Position numbers and translations under genes: made by a program. Shown here one piece after another: positions 38,327 to 48,849 of a stretch of DNA of 64,000 nt. This stretch comes from Pseudoxanthomonas sp. NC8 (GTDB lineage: Bacteria; Pseudomonadota; Gammaproteobacteria; Xanthomonadales; Xanthomonadaceae), in the NCBI GenBank assembly GCA_025232375.1, contig CP060419.1, forward strand, positions 1,549,001 through 1,613,000, written 5' to 3'. The number at the start of each line of letters is the position of its first letter. Position 1 is the first letter of the stretch. The notes beneath the pieces were generated by a model. The model ran no database searches, was not told where the DNA came from, and saw only the letters and a list, made by a program, of their open reading frames with translations.

Positions 38327-38791
38327 ATGGACTGGATCGGTGAACTGCGGATACTCCCCGGCGTGCTCTACGCGATGGTGCTCGGCGGCGCCATCGGGCT
38401 GGAGCGCGAGCTGAAGGATCGCCCGGCCGGATTCCGCACGCACATGCTGGTGGCCGGTACCGCCGCGCTGCTGCTGGGCCTGAGCCGGATGGTGCTGGAG
38501 GATGGCCACTACGCCGGCACCGGCCTGCAGATCGATCCGCTGCGCTTGGTCGAGGCGGTGGTCGCCGGGGTGTCTTTCATCGGCGCCGGCACCATCTTTG
38601 CCAGCCGCACCGGCGAGGGCGTGCAGGGCATCACCACGGCAGCCTCGCTGCTGGCGGTGGCCGCGATCGGCATTACCGTGGGCTTCCGCTACCACCTGCT
38701 GGCGCTGGCGATCACCCTGCTGACGCTGGCGGTACTGACCGTGCTCCGCTGGGTCGAGCGGCGCAAGCCGGGTGGGGCAGGCGGCGGCTAG
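38327..38791 (+). CDS. MgtC/SapB family membrane protein
   Basis: An intact 154-residue protein with about four membrane helices: ILPGVLYAMVLGGAIGLE, HMLVAGTAALLLGLS, VEAVVAGVSFIGAGTIF and AASLLAVAAIGITVGF. The MgtC signature is present: GLERELKDRPAGFRTHMLV and GVSFIGAGTIF, then GEGVQGITTAASL. MgtC proteins modulate ATP synthase and Mg/acid tolerance in pathogens; many homologues are of unknown role. It ends 158 nt before ssrA. Confidence 0.9.
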   Translation: MDWIGELRILPGVLYAMVLGGAIGLERELKDRPAGFRTHMLVAGTAALLLGLSRMVLEDGHYAGTGLQIDPLRLVEAVVAGVSFIGAGTIFASRTGEGVQGITTAASLLAVAAIGITVGFRYHLLALAITLLTLAVLTVLRWVERRKPGGAGGG

Positions 38792-38884
38792 CACTCGCCA
38801 GTGCGCGCCAGGTACGCCGGGCCTGGCGGGACGAGGGAGGCTGGCAACGACTGAACGCGCGGCGTGCCGGGAAGCGAGCGCGCC

Positions 38885-38913
38885 TTGAAGCGTGCCGGTG
38901 TCGACCCTACACT
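38885..38913 (+). promoter_or_regulatory. Sigma-70 promoter of ssrA
   Basis: TTGAAG, exactly 17 nt, TACACT. It lies 37 nt upstream of the mature tmRNA 5' end, leaving a short leader for RNase P to remove. Confidence 0.65.
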
Positions 38914-38949
38914 GCACGGGTCTGGCGATGATCTTCGCCCGAAGTTTCC

Positions 38950-39305
<356 letters not shown>

Positions 39306-39308
39306 TTG

Positions 39309-39334
39309 GTTCGCAGAAGTTCGCGAACGTTCGC
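39309..39334 (+). repeat. Three GTTCGC repeats phased at exactly 10 bp
   Basis: GTTCGC starts at 39309, 39319 and 39329, one per helical turn, immediately inside attL. The spacing places all three on one face of the helix, as expected for integrase arm sites or an excisionase binding array. Confidence 0.6.
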
Positions 39335-39335
39335 T

Positions 39336-39382
39336 AAAGGCCTGATTTCCCGGATAAAAACGGAGTCAGGCCTTTCTTTTTG
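39336..39382 (+). terminator. Rho-independent terminator just inside the element, serving ssrA
   Basis: AAAGGCCTGA, 20-nt loop, TCAGGCCTTT, then CTTTTTG. It is 35 nt past the tmRNA 3' end and is carried by the element. It resembles the native terminator at 57435-57479 in its GGCCTGATTT core. Confidence 0.8.
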
Positions 39383-39476
39383 TCCGCGATCGTTCGTCCC
39401 GGTTCGTTGCAATCCGGGGGCACTTGGGGGCATATACGGGGGCACCGGCACCTCTCGCCGGCAAGGATGCCCCCAG

Positions 39477-40699
39477 ATGCCCCTGACCGACGTCGCCATC
39501 CGGAAGGCCAAGGCCACCGACAAGGTGCAGCGCCTGTTCGACGGGTTCGGGCTGTACCTCGAGGTCACGCCGGCCGGCTCGAAGCTCTGGCGCCAGAAGT
39601 ACCGCTTCGGTGGCAAGGAGAAGCGCCTGGCGCACGGCAGCTACCCGACCGTGACTCTGGCCGAAGCCCGGGAGTGCCGCGACGAGGCGCGCAAGCTGCT
39701 GTCGAGGGGACTGGATCCGGCGGACCACAAGCGCGCCGCACGTGCTGCAGCCGAGGACAGGGCAGGGAACAGCTTCGAGGTCATCGCCCGCGAGTGGCTC
39801 GACAAGCAGACCTGGGTGCCGCACTACCGGACCAAGGTCGAGGCCTTGGTTCCAGAACGACATGTTCCCGTGGATCGGTGGCCGACCGGTGGCCGAGATC
39901 ACCGCGCCGGAGTTCCTCCGCTGCGCGCGTCGGATGGAGAGCCGCGGCGCGATCGAGTCGGCTCACCGGATGCTGCAGAACTGCGGGTAAGGTCATGCGC
40001 TACGCGATCGCCACGGGCCGGGCGGATCGCAATCCGGTCACGGACCTCCGCGGCGCCCTATCCACGCCTCCTGAGCGCCACCATGCAGCCATCACTGATC
40101 CCACGCAGATCGGCGGGCTTCTGCGGGCGATCGACGCCTACCACGGCAGCCTCCCGACCAAGATCGCCCTCCAGCTGGCGCCGCTGACCTTCGTTCGACC
40201 TGGCGAGCTGCGGAATGCGGAATGGTCGGAGATCGACCTGGAGGCAGCCGAATGGAACATCCCCGCCGGCAAGATGAAGATGCGGCAGCCACACCTGGTC
40301 CCGCTGTCCCGGCAGGCTGTCGACCTGCTGACCGAGCTGCAGCCTCTCACGGGGCATCGGCAGTACGTGTTCCCGGGTGGGCGCAGCCCGAAGCAGCCGA
40401 TGAGCAACAACGCCCTCAACGCCGCGCTGCGACGCATGGGCTTCGACAAGGACACGATGACCGCGCACGGCTTCCGGGCGATGGCTAGGACGGTCCTGGA
40501 CGAGGAGCTGGGCTTCCGGCCTGACTACATCGAGCACCAGCTGGCGCACGCAGTCCGCGACCCGAATGGGCGCGCCTACAACCGCACCGCCCACTTGGCC
40601 GAGCGTCGAAAGATGATGCAGGCATGGGCCGACTACCTGGACGCATTGAAGGCCGACACCAGCGGCAAGGTGCTGGCCTTCCGCAAGAGATCCGGCTGA
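39477..40699 (+). CDS. int: P4-type tyrosine integrase (DUF4102)
   Basis: About 407 residues. MPLTDVAIRKAKATDKVQRL and YLEVTPAGSKLWRQKYRFGG are the DUF4102 N-terminal domain; SYPTVTLAEARE continues it. Catalytic residues: Arg in FVRPGELRNAEW (about 260), His-x2-Arg in TAHGFRAMARTVL, His in EHQLAHAVRD and Tyr in RAYNRTAHLAERR. It catalyses recombination at the ssrA repeat. Breaks at 39846 (GCCTTGGTTCC) and 39988 (CGGGTAAGG) correspond to expected CCTGG and CCAGG. It reads away from ssrA. Confidence 0.95.
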
Positions 40700-40769
40700 G
40701 CCGGAAGCGGCCGAACCGGGAGTTGCACCTCCCGGCCGGCCTTCCACAACCGAAGAGGTGACTTCGATC

Positions 40770-41008
40770 ATGGCGACCCAAAGTGTAACGACCCCCAGTC
40801 CTGCGCGGCGCGACTGCCGCAGGTCCTACCGCGACAACATCATCGGCATCCCGGTCGGCACCGGCCAGGCGCACGTGGCGTTCTCGATATCGGCCGCGTT
40901 TCCGCATCGCCTGCCTTATGGCGGGAGCTGGCCGATCGGTTCGGCATGACCAGCGCAACGGCGTACCGCTACGTCGCCACGCTGCGAGCCGTTCGAGGGG
41001 AGGAATGA
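40770..41008 (+). CDS. Small helix-turn-helix protein
   Basis: About 79 residues after repair at 40914 (GCCTTATGGCGG for GCCCTGGCGG). The C-terminal half is a helix-turn-helix: LPWRELADRFGMTSATAYRY followed by VATLRAVRGEE. The N-terminus has IIGIPVGTGQAHVAFSIS. It has a GAAGAGGTG ribosome binding site and is probably the element's control or excision factor. It ends 2 nt before the next start. Confidence 0.65.
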
Positions 41009-41010
41009 CC

Positions 41011-41232
41011 ATGGCCATCGAAAATGCGGAAAGCACCGCTCGCAGTGCTGGGGTCGAGGCAGTCGCTCCCCATGAGGAGCAGGCACTTTGGGTGGTCGAA
41101 GCGGCGCTTTGGATGCACCGCAGATCCTTCGGGATGGAAGGCGACGACAGGCTCAAGGCCGAGTGGCTCATTACCTCCGCCATGGAGCGTGCGGTGCAGT
41201 TGCTCAAGGCCGACGTCTATGGGGAGGTGTGA
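41011..41232 (+). CDS. Small phage-type protein of unknown function
   Basis: 73 residues: MAIENAESTARSAGVEAVAP, then EEQALWVVEAALWMHRRSFG and ITSAMERAVQLLKADVYGEV. Mostly helical, no membrane segment. It has a GGGAGGAATG ribosome binding site and is tightly packed between neighbours. Function unknown. Confidence 0.55.
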   Translation: MAIENAESTARSAGVEAVAPHEEQALWVVEAALWMHRRSFGMEGDDRLKAEWLITSAMERAVQLLKADVYGEV

Positions 41233-41234
41233 AT

Positions 41235-41423
41235 ATGGCCACCATCCTCCGATTCCCCACGGAGCGCTGCAGACCCAAGGTGACGGAGGTAGAGCTCTCC
41301 GATGCGCGAGTGCTGCGACTGGTGGAACGCCTCGAGCGTGTGTTCGCCGCCCCCGAAGGCAGCGACCAGGGCAGGCTCGCGGCGCTGCTTAGCCGCAAGC
41401 TGGAACGGGTGGGCTGCGATTGA
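41235..41423 (+). CDS. Small phage-type protein of unknown function
   Basis: 62 residues: MATILRFPTERCRPKVTEVE, ARVLRLVERLERVFAAPEG, ALLSRKLERVGCD. Helical. It starts 2 nt after the previous stop and overlaps the next gene by 4 nt. Function unknown. Confidence 0.5.
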   Translation: MATILRFPTERCRPKVTEVELSDARVLRLVERLERVFAAPEGSDQGRLAALLSRKLERVGCD

Positions 41424-41923
41424 ATGCCGGGTCCGACGCTGGGCGTCCGCCATCGCTGCTGCAGCAGGGGTGGTCTGCTGAGGTTGCTCAGGAGAAGCTG
41501 CGCACCGATGACGCGGAGCGGAGCCTTCGCACCGCGTTGGAGGCGGCCTACAGCGCCTTCCTCGACGGCGAGCGCAACAGCGCGGCATTCGAGGTCCTCT
41601 GCCGCCAGATGGCCAAGGCGGCGGAGGACTTTCCCATGCCTGACGGCTACGGGCGCCGGCGGCAAGCGCTGCTGGGGACGTACTTCGAGGCCGCGATGCG
41701 AGCGCGGCGGCAGGCAGGGCGCCCGCGCGGCGTCGACCCACACATGCTCATTTTCGTGTGGATGACACTGCACGAGGCTGGCAAGGTGCGGCGTGGGCCA
41801 TTCGATCCGGGGGCGCGGACGCCAGCGGCGGCGATTGCGGCAGAATGTGCGCGACAAGGGCGCGGAAGCTTTTCGCCTGAGCAGGTCAGGAAGTCCGTCA
41901 GCAGTTCAGTGCCTCGGTCGTGA
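41420..41923 (+). CDS. Hypothetical element protein
   Basis: 167 residues with a TTG start overlapping the previous stop (TTGA). Contains RTALEAAYSAFLDGERNS, LCRQMAKAAEDFPMPDGYG and RRQALLGTYFEAAMRARR, then HMLIFVWMTLHEAGK. No membrane segment or known motif that I recognise. It belongs by strand and spacing to the left-arm operon. Confidence 0.5.
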   Translation: MNAGSDAGRPPSLLQQGWSAEVAQEKLRTDDAERSLRTALEAAYSAFLDGERNSAAFEVLCRQMAKAAEDFPMPDGYGRRRQALLGTYFEAAMRARRQAGRPRGVDPHMLIFVWMTLHEAGKVRRGPFDPGARTPAAAIAAECARQGRGSFSPEQVRKSVSSSVPRS

Positions 41924-41942
41924 GGCTCGGCTAGTACAGGGG

Positions 41943-42679
41943 ATGAAAATGGAAGCCCATGAGCGCTATACGCGAATCGGCCAGTTGCTACAGAACGTCC
42001 CTGTAGCACGGGACAGAGAGCCACTCGGCGCGGAAGATCGCCAGTGGATGGCTAAGGGATTAGTGCTAGTTGAGGATGGCGGAAACATCCTCGATGTGGG
42101 CAACTACCGGGCGGCTATGGGGAATGCGCCGGCGTGGCCGCATCGCAGCGCAGCATTCGCAGCGATGGCCCTCGCCTTGGAGACCTGCCTTGCGCGCGCC
42201 GAGCTACAGCTGCTGCCTGCGGCCCTTCAAGGCGCTTTCATCCAGGCCGGCAACACACTGGACGCCTTCCATGCGGTTGGGAGAGTGCTCGGCGAGGTAA
42301 GGCAAGAAGTGCTGGTCGTAGATCCCTACCTCGACCACACTTTTTGCGTGATTACGCCCCGCTGGCGCCGGAAGGCGTTTCCTTGCGCGTGCTGCGCGAT
42401 TCCGCACGCGTAGGCCTCGCGGATACATTGCGTGTGGCGGCGCAGCGATGGGAAGCGCAGTACAAGGTACGCCGGCCTTTGCAGATCCGGTCTGCAGCGC
42501 CGAGGGCATTGCATGACAGGCTCATCATCGTCGACGGCGGCCATGCCTATCTTGTGACGCAGTCCTTCAAGGATCTGGCGGAGCGAGCACATGCATCGCT
42601 GCAGAGAGTCGATCAGGCGGCCGCAGAAGCAAAGCGCGACGCCTACGAGGATATTTGGGCGAACTCGCCCATCCTCTGA
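41943..42679 (+). CDS. Phospholipase D-like fold protein of unknown role
   Basis: About 245 residues. N-terminal part MKMEAHERYTRIGQLLQNVP and a helical middle (FIQAGNTLDAFHAVGRVL). The second half looks PLD-like: EVLVVDPYLDHTFLRDYAPL, then LHDRLIIVDGGHAYLVTQSF, where HDRxxxVD stands in place of the classic HxKxxxxD. Proteins with this degenerate motif include DNA-binding and antiphage nucleases. One frame break at 42343 is a T-homopolymer slip (five T where six are needed). Confidence 0.6.
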
Positions 42680-42690
42680 GGGTAGGGCAG

Positions 42691-42930
42691 ATGATCCGCA
42701 TCGACACCGACCCCAATCGCATCGACTGGTTCCGCGTGCTGGCGGACCTGCAACGGGCAGGCGTGCCGATGCAGTCGCTGTCCAGGCTGCTACACATTCC
42801 GTACAGCACGATCGCGGGTTGGAGACAGGGATCGGAGCCGAAGTTTATAGATGGCGAGCGGCTATTGCAGGCTTGGGTAGGATCACCGGCAGAAAACTGG
42901 AGCGAGCTCCGCGCGTCGGCGCGACCATAA
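42691..42930 (+). CDS. Small helix-turn-helix-like protein
   Basis: 79 residues from ATG 42691: MIRIDTDPNRIDWFRVLADL, then GVPMQSLSRLLHIPYSTIAG and WRQGSEPKFIDGERLLQAW. The middle is a plausible DNA-binding helix-turn-helix of the phage repressor or activator type. It ends 4 nt before the stop of the convergent minus-strand gene. Confidence 0.6.
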   Translation: MIRIDTDPNRIDWFRVLADLQRAGVPMQSLSRLLHIPYSTIAGWRQGSEPKFIDGERLLQAWVGSPAENWSELRASARP

Positions 42931-42934
42931 CCGC

Positions 42935-43718
42935 TCAGCGCGCGGCGCTGCAGGGGTAGGCTCGTAGCATCGACGCGCGTAGCCCTTGGCTGGCCGTGTT
43001 GACCTCTCGGAACTCCGAGGTCTGGCGGTCGTACCAAGCGTTGAAGGTTTCGGCGATCGACGCGACGGTAGTTCCCGCAGGTGGGCACGATTCCGATTCG
43101 GATTGCGACGCCAGCCCTTGAGCATGCTGGCCATCCAGGTGCCCGCGGATGTAAGCCGCGCAGACGCCGGCCTCTTTGGTATAGACGCCCGGTGCAATGC
43201 CTTGGCACATCGTCCTGAGCAGCTTCGCTGGCATCTCGTTGATCAGTGTCGGTTTGCCGGGCGCCTCGCGTACAGCGCAGAATCTGCCGGAAGTGATGAC
43301 CTCTGCTTTGTCCAATGGGCGGAAGTACGTTTCGATCCAGCCCCGGGTGCATGCCCATCACGGGCTCGTTCATAAAGTACCCGGCGAAATAGCACATGCC
43401 GTTGGCGAACTGGACGTTGCCGCGCAGGTTTACGGCCAAGCCGGCGCCGTCGGCATCCGGGTGGTCGAATGTGTAGAGGTGATCAGCTGTCGCGCCTGCG
43501 CAGCTGGCGCTTGCATTGTCCGTGTGGAACTCGATGTAGAAGACCTGGCCGTCCGCGGCGCCGGGCGCGGTGTCGAGCGTCCTGCCGTCGATTGAGGGTG
43601 CCCAGTGTTGTACTGGTGTCCGCGCGTCCCCTACTGCGCACGTTGGCAGCGAGAGCGGGATATCGGCGTGCGCTGCCAGCGGCGCCAGCAGCGTGGCCAT
43701 GAGCAGTATCAGGCGCAT
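42935..43718 (-). CDS. Secreted protein with a Rap1a/Tai-like C-terminal domain
   Basis: About 260 residues. Signal peptide MRLILLMATLLAPLAAHA. The N-terminal half (DGQVFYIEFHTDNASAS, CYFAGYFMNEPVMGMHPG) is unassigned. After a break at 43350 (CCCCGGGTGC for an expected CCAGG), PGWIETYFRPLDKAE and then CQGIAPGVYTKEAGVC, AAYIRGHLDG and SCPPAGTTVASIAE follow, resembling the Rap1a/Tai immunity fold with paired cysteines. It is last in the minus-strand phage block. It could be a superinfection or effector immunity factor. Confidence 0.5.
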
Positions 43719-43800
43719 CGGACTCTCTCCCAGGTCGACCGAGCCGCCAGCATAGCGCCGGCGACCGCGAGGCCGATTCGATTCCGCCTACCGTGGCTTC

Positions 43801-46387
43801 TCAACGACCGCCTCCCAGTCCGGCGCCCGCTCCGGCACCGCCTCGCCGGGGCGCCACCAGTACTCCTTGGCCGAACTCGTCGTAGGCGCGGTTCTCCATG
43901 CGATTGAGGTAGTAGCCTGGGCTGGCCGCCTCCTGCATGTCGTGCACGATCAGATGGTCTGCGATGGCCCGGGTGTACCAGAGGTTGAGCAGCGCCGACA
44001 CGCCGGGCGTGTTGCCCTTGGCGAACCGGATGGCCTCCGCGCCGAAGTTGGTCTCTTCGCCCTTCGAGGCCTCGATCAGGTTGCCCCAAGTCAACGCTAG
44101 CGCCTCCTCGGTCAGGCCTGCTACGGGTCCCAGCAGAGTGGCCAGCGCGCCGCGGCCGTGCTCGGTCTCCTTGGCGAAGAGGAAGTCGCCGAAAATCGAT
44201 AGCGCGCCGCCCTTGAGTAGGGCCGCCATCCAGACTCGGGCATCCTGCACCGTGAGCGGATCCTTGCCGTCGCGCAGCATCGAGGCCTGCAGAGCGACCA
44301 TGCCGAGCAGGGTGGTCGAGGTGGTCAGCGCCACCATAGCCCGTGTCTTGCGCGCAGCGGTCGGCTCGCTGAGTGCGCGCTCCCAGTGCTTGAAGATCAT
44401 GGCCACGGGGAAGGACTTGAACAGCATGACCGAGCGGGTCAGCTCGCCTTTCCAAGTGCCGCGCTGCAGATTCGCGCCCATCATGGCGCGCTCGCGGGTA
44501 CCAGGTTCGATCACCGCCATGTTCACCTCCTCAAGCGCTGCACCCGGGAGCTTGGTGGCGGCCTCTTCGCGGAGCTGTGCAGGATCGCCCAGGTCGGCGA
44601 GTGCGGCATCGGGGATCCGGTAGATCGCGTCCGGGGTGAGCAGCGTGTGGTTGCCGCTCCAGTCCTCGAGCTCGGCGCGTTTCCAGACCGCGAAGTCGGT
44701 GTCCGTGATGCCCTTGGACATCAAGATTCGGTGATCGGTGGGGTCCAAGTCCGAAAGTCGCTGCGTGGTTTGGGTGATGCGGCCGACCGCGTCCATGTAG
44801 GTGACGCCCCATGCGCGTCGGCGCGCTTCGGTAGCGACGGTGAGCCCAGAGGCGCGCAAGGTGGCGGTGGCGATCTTCGAGGTCCAACCAGACCCGAGCG
44901 ACTCGTTTCCGAACCGGTTGAGGGAGGCGATCATTGTGTCCAGGCCCAAGCCGGCGCGGTTGGCGAAGCGCTTCTCGTCCTGGTCGGCGAGGTTCAGCGT
45001 CTTGAGTTCGTTCCGCCACAGCTGCATTTGCGGCATGTTGTTCACCTGCGCCGTGCGCATCATCGTTCCCTCGTCGGTAATGGACGTGAGGAAGGCGGAG
45101 CCTAGGCGGTTTGCCACTAGGCTGTTGCGCAGGGCGTCGAAGGTGCGCGCCAAGCGCTCGGATGCCACCGGAAGTGTTTTTCCAGTTTCGTGGTTGTAGT
45201 AGTTCTCGACCTTGACCCGCTGCTTCTGGATACCGCCGATGCGCGCCGGCTCGGCTTCGGCCATCTGCTTGACGGCCTGATCGCTCAGCAGCCGGAAGAC
45301 GTGGTCCGGGTTGGGGCCGAACACCTCTACCGCGGCGATATCGCGGGACATGCCGCCAATGTGGTCGACCAGGACCTCGTAGGCGGTCTTGTCCCCGTAG
45401 CCGGTCTGGTAGTCGAGGAACGCGTCTGCATCCTTGAAGTGGATCTGTCGCGCCTCGCTGCCGTGGTTGGCACGCATGCCGGTGCCGCGGAACTGGCCTT
45501 AGTGCGGTCTTGTTGAGGCCGCCGGTTGCGATGGTGAGCCAGACTTCGCGCAGCAGCACGGCGAGCTCGGTCTCATTCATGCGCGAGCCGTCCTCGCGAA
45601 CGTATCGGCTGCGATCGAGCCGAGGCAGGAGTTCGGCTACCCAGTGCTCGCGCGCCCATTCCTTCGGCGGCGGGGTGTCGAACAGCATTGCCTTTGCTCG
45701 CTCGGTGGCGCGCAAAGTCCGCAGCCACGCATCGCGGCCAGCACGTGCCACGCGAATCTGCGAATGGTGGTGCGGCATGCCCCAGTCTTCGAGCCGACCG
45801 ACGTCACCGCCGCCCCGGTTGAAGCGTTGGCGCAGAGCCTCGGCAACCTCCTTGAAGCGGTCAGCGCCGGCGGCCGCACGCGCATCGCCGGTCTTCTCTC
45901 CGTGCAGCTCCCGCACTAGGTTCCGGATCCCCTCAGCATCTTCGAACAGGCCAACGATTCGCGGCTCAGTCGCTTCAAGGGTGGCCAGCATCTGTCGAAC
46001 GGCGTCGGTCTTGATCGCCTTGGCGCGGGTCTCCAGGGACTGGACGGAACCGCGTGCGTCGGCGTGAAAGGCCACCAGCCGGCCCAGCGCCTCCAAGGGC
46101 GACACGCCGGGCATGGACGCCATGGCCTCCTGCAGCCGTGAGATCGCCAGGATCTGCAGCGCCTGCCGGCGCTCCTTGAGCTGGGCCTCGGCGACGATCT
46201 CGCGGGCAGCTGCTGCCGCGGCCTCGGCCATCTTGTCGTCCGCGGACTTCGAGAGTAAGGCTTGCGGGTCGCGTGCGGCAAGCTGCCGCATCGTGCGGCC
46301 CAGCCGGGATTCGATCGCCTCGATCTGGGCGGGGGTGGCCTGGCGGCCATAGACGGCGCTGACCGCCTCGATGCATTGGGGCTTCAT
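43801..46387 (-). CDS. Large phage internal-virion/ejection-like protein (C)
   Basis: About 862 residues. The first half is coiled and Ala/Glu-rich (MKPQCIEAVSAVYGRQATPA, AEAAAAAAREIVAEAQLKER). The second half has HFKDADAFLDYQTGYGDKTA and MMGANLQRGTWKGELTRSVM. A hydrophobic helix pair follows near residue 690 (VALTTSTTLLGMVALQASML). The profile fits the membrane-penetrating ejection proteins of short-tailed phages. A break at 45499 (GGCCTTAGTG) joins the halves. Its start overlaps the previous stop (ATGA). The family is inferred from size, order and architecture, not from a defining motif. Confidence 0.5.
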
Positions 46388-48849
46388 ACGCCGGTCCTCA
46401 GGTAGCAGTTGGCGGCCGCGTGCGTGGCCTGGGCGTCGAGCTCAGCGTCGTGGATGCCCTGCTGAGCATCGGCCATCGCCTGCTCGGCGGTCTGGAACAC
46501 CGGATTGCCGTCGGCATCGACTTCGCCGGTCGGCACTCGCAGGTCTGGGTCGAGCTGCGCCACGGCGCGCGCGGCCGCGATTGGGTCGGCGACTGGCGCC
46601 ACGCTGCCGGCCGGCGCCGGCGCTTCGAGCTCCTCGGCCGCGGTGCGAACCGCCGCCGCCAGCTCGTCGCGGGACAGAAGCCGCCCCTCGGGCGGGGCCA
46701 CTTGGGCCTGCCGCAGCGCGCCGGCGGCCTCTGGATCGACCGTGACCCGGTAGCCGTCGCCCTCGCGTCGCGCGTGGATCCCGGGCGCCAGTTCGGCGCC
46801 GTCGGGCGCCGCGTCGACCCGCTGCAGCAAATCCCGGACCTGGCCGTCCAGGTGGGACGAGCGCGGCCGGCTCTCGCCGCTGGCGTCGGCGGTCTGCCCC
46901 GGTGCGGCCTGCTGCGCCCGCCAGTCCTCGTATGCGTGCCGCTGGGCCTCCGGCTCGGGCAGTTCCACCCGGCCGGCTTCCGCCGCGGTAAGGCGCCGCT
47001 CCAGCGCCTCGACGTGCGCGGCAGCGTCCCGCGCCTCCAGTGCCATGGCTGCGTCCTCCGGCGCGGCCTGCGCGCGCGGCGGTCGCCTGCGCTGCGTCCT
47101 GCGCCCCGGCGAGCTCCTCCTGCAGGCGATCGGTCGTCTCCGGCAGCTGCGCCCGCAGGCGGCCTTCCGTCCAGGCGTCGAACTCGGCCGGCGTGGCGCG
47201 CGGTGGCGGCCCCGGGAACAGCTCGGTGCCGCTGCGCAACTGGTCGACAGTCGGGCGCGGCGTGGGCGCCTCGTCGGCAAGGCCCGGCACATCGGGGCGG
47301 CGCGCGGGCAGATCGTCAGGGGCCGACTGCTGCTGTGCGGCCGGATGCTCGCCGGGTGCGGCACCGGCGCGGCGCGCGCGCTCGTCCCAGTTGGCTAAGG
47401 ACCTCGCCCTTGGTCATGCCGCGCAGGTAGGGATTCGCGTCGACCTGGTCCTTGGACAGGATCAGCCCGATCGGCGTGCTGTCGGCCGCGCGGGCGAAGG
47501 CTTTGCCCTTGTTGATCCCGAAATGGTGCGCTGCGTAGAGGTGGTGGTCGCTCGTCGGCAGGCCCGCGGCCTGCAGCGCCGCTGCGTTGTCCGCATCCAG
47601 CGCGCGCGCCATCTGCCCGGACTTCTCCGGATCCAGCCGCGCGGCAAGCAGCTCGGCGTCGCTCAGGCCCTCGGCCCAGGCCGGTTTCGCCCGCGCGATG
47701 ATGCGGCGCCAAGTCGCGGCGGTGAACTGGTCGATGCCGGTGGCGCTGCTGGCGGGGTTGCGCGCGTCAGCGCGACCGCCGGACTCCAGCGCACGTCGGA
47801 AGGCCTCATAGCCGCCGGTGCCGGCTGTGGATTCGGTGGGCGAGGGCGCCTTGGCGCTCAGCGCGGCCTCCAGGCGCGGGGGCAGGGTGAAGTCGCCCGG
47901 GAGGATCTGGTCGGCCACCGACACCGATTCGCCGGCCATGACCTGGTTCAGCGCGGTGGCCATCGCCGTCTGGTGGCGCATGCCGGCGCCGGCTTGGGTG
48001 GGGACACCGGGCATGCTGTCCTGGCGGAAGTGCGCGGCGTTGTTGGCCACCATCGCCGCGTCGCGCTGCGTTGGCGACAGGCGCGGTGCGTCGACGTGCG
48101 CCTTGACGCCGAATGCGGCGCCCATGAGGAAGTCGAGCCCGCGCGCGTACGGGTCGGTCGGGTTGTACCAGTCAGCCTGTTCGTAGCCACCGGACTCAAG
48201 CACCGCGTTCGATGCGGCATCGGCTGCAACACCGGTGGTCAGGTTTGCGCCGGCGCCGGTACCCACGCGGGTGGCCGGGTTCGAGCCCCAAGCGGCCGGC
48301 AACTTCATGCCGATCGCATTCACCGCCAGATTCACACCGCCGACGGTGGCCGCGGTCTCGACGTCGACACCCTCGCGGACCAGGTCTGTGGCCGGCGTCA
48401 TCGCCGCGCTGGTGAGGAACACACCCGGGGTGCCGATCATCTGCGGCACCGACCCGACCACGGTATTGACGGTATTCAGCGCGCGAGCCGTGGTGCCCAT
48501 CGCGTTGACGTTCGGGCGCTAAGGACTCCACGGCGTTCGTGCCCAAGTCGTCGACGGCCTGGAAGTAGGCGTCTCGCCAGGCTGTGGGCGACTCGCCGCG
48601 CTCCTCGCGCTCAGGGTTGAGGTTGGCGACCCAGTCCAGGCCCTGCGCCACCGGAGCGCCGGCCATGAGTACGGATCGCCCAGCCTCGGCCGACGGCACC
48701 ATGAGGCCCTTGAACGACTCGCCTAACCCCTGCACGCCACGCGGTGCGCCGAAGTCGAACGGATCGAGCTGCATCTCGGCGTACTGTCGCGACGCCGCGG
48801 CAACGGCGGCGGCATTCGGGTCGTATGGCCGTTTCTGCTCTTCGGTCAC
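46384..48849 (-). CDS. Large phage virion protein with lytic transglycosylase domain (B)
   Basis: About 822 residues with a GTG start overlapping the preceding stop (GTGA). Residues about 345-460 resemble a soluble lytic transglycosylase: YEAFRRALESGGRADARNP with the probable catalytic Glu, SSATGIDQFTAATWRRI, GLPTSDHHLYAAHHFGINKG. The remainder is long helical and Ala/Glu-rich. Such domains let phages bore through peptidoglycan during DNA ejection. Breaks at 48520 and 47396 (GCTAAGG for CCWGG contexts) and about 47070. Middle member of a three-gene coupled operon. Confidence 0.65.
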
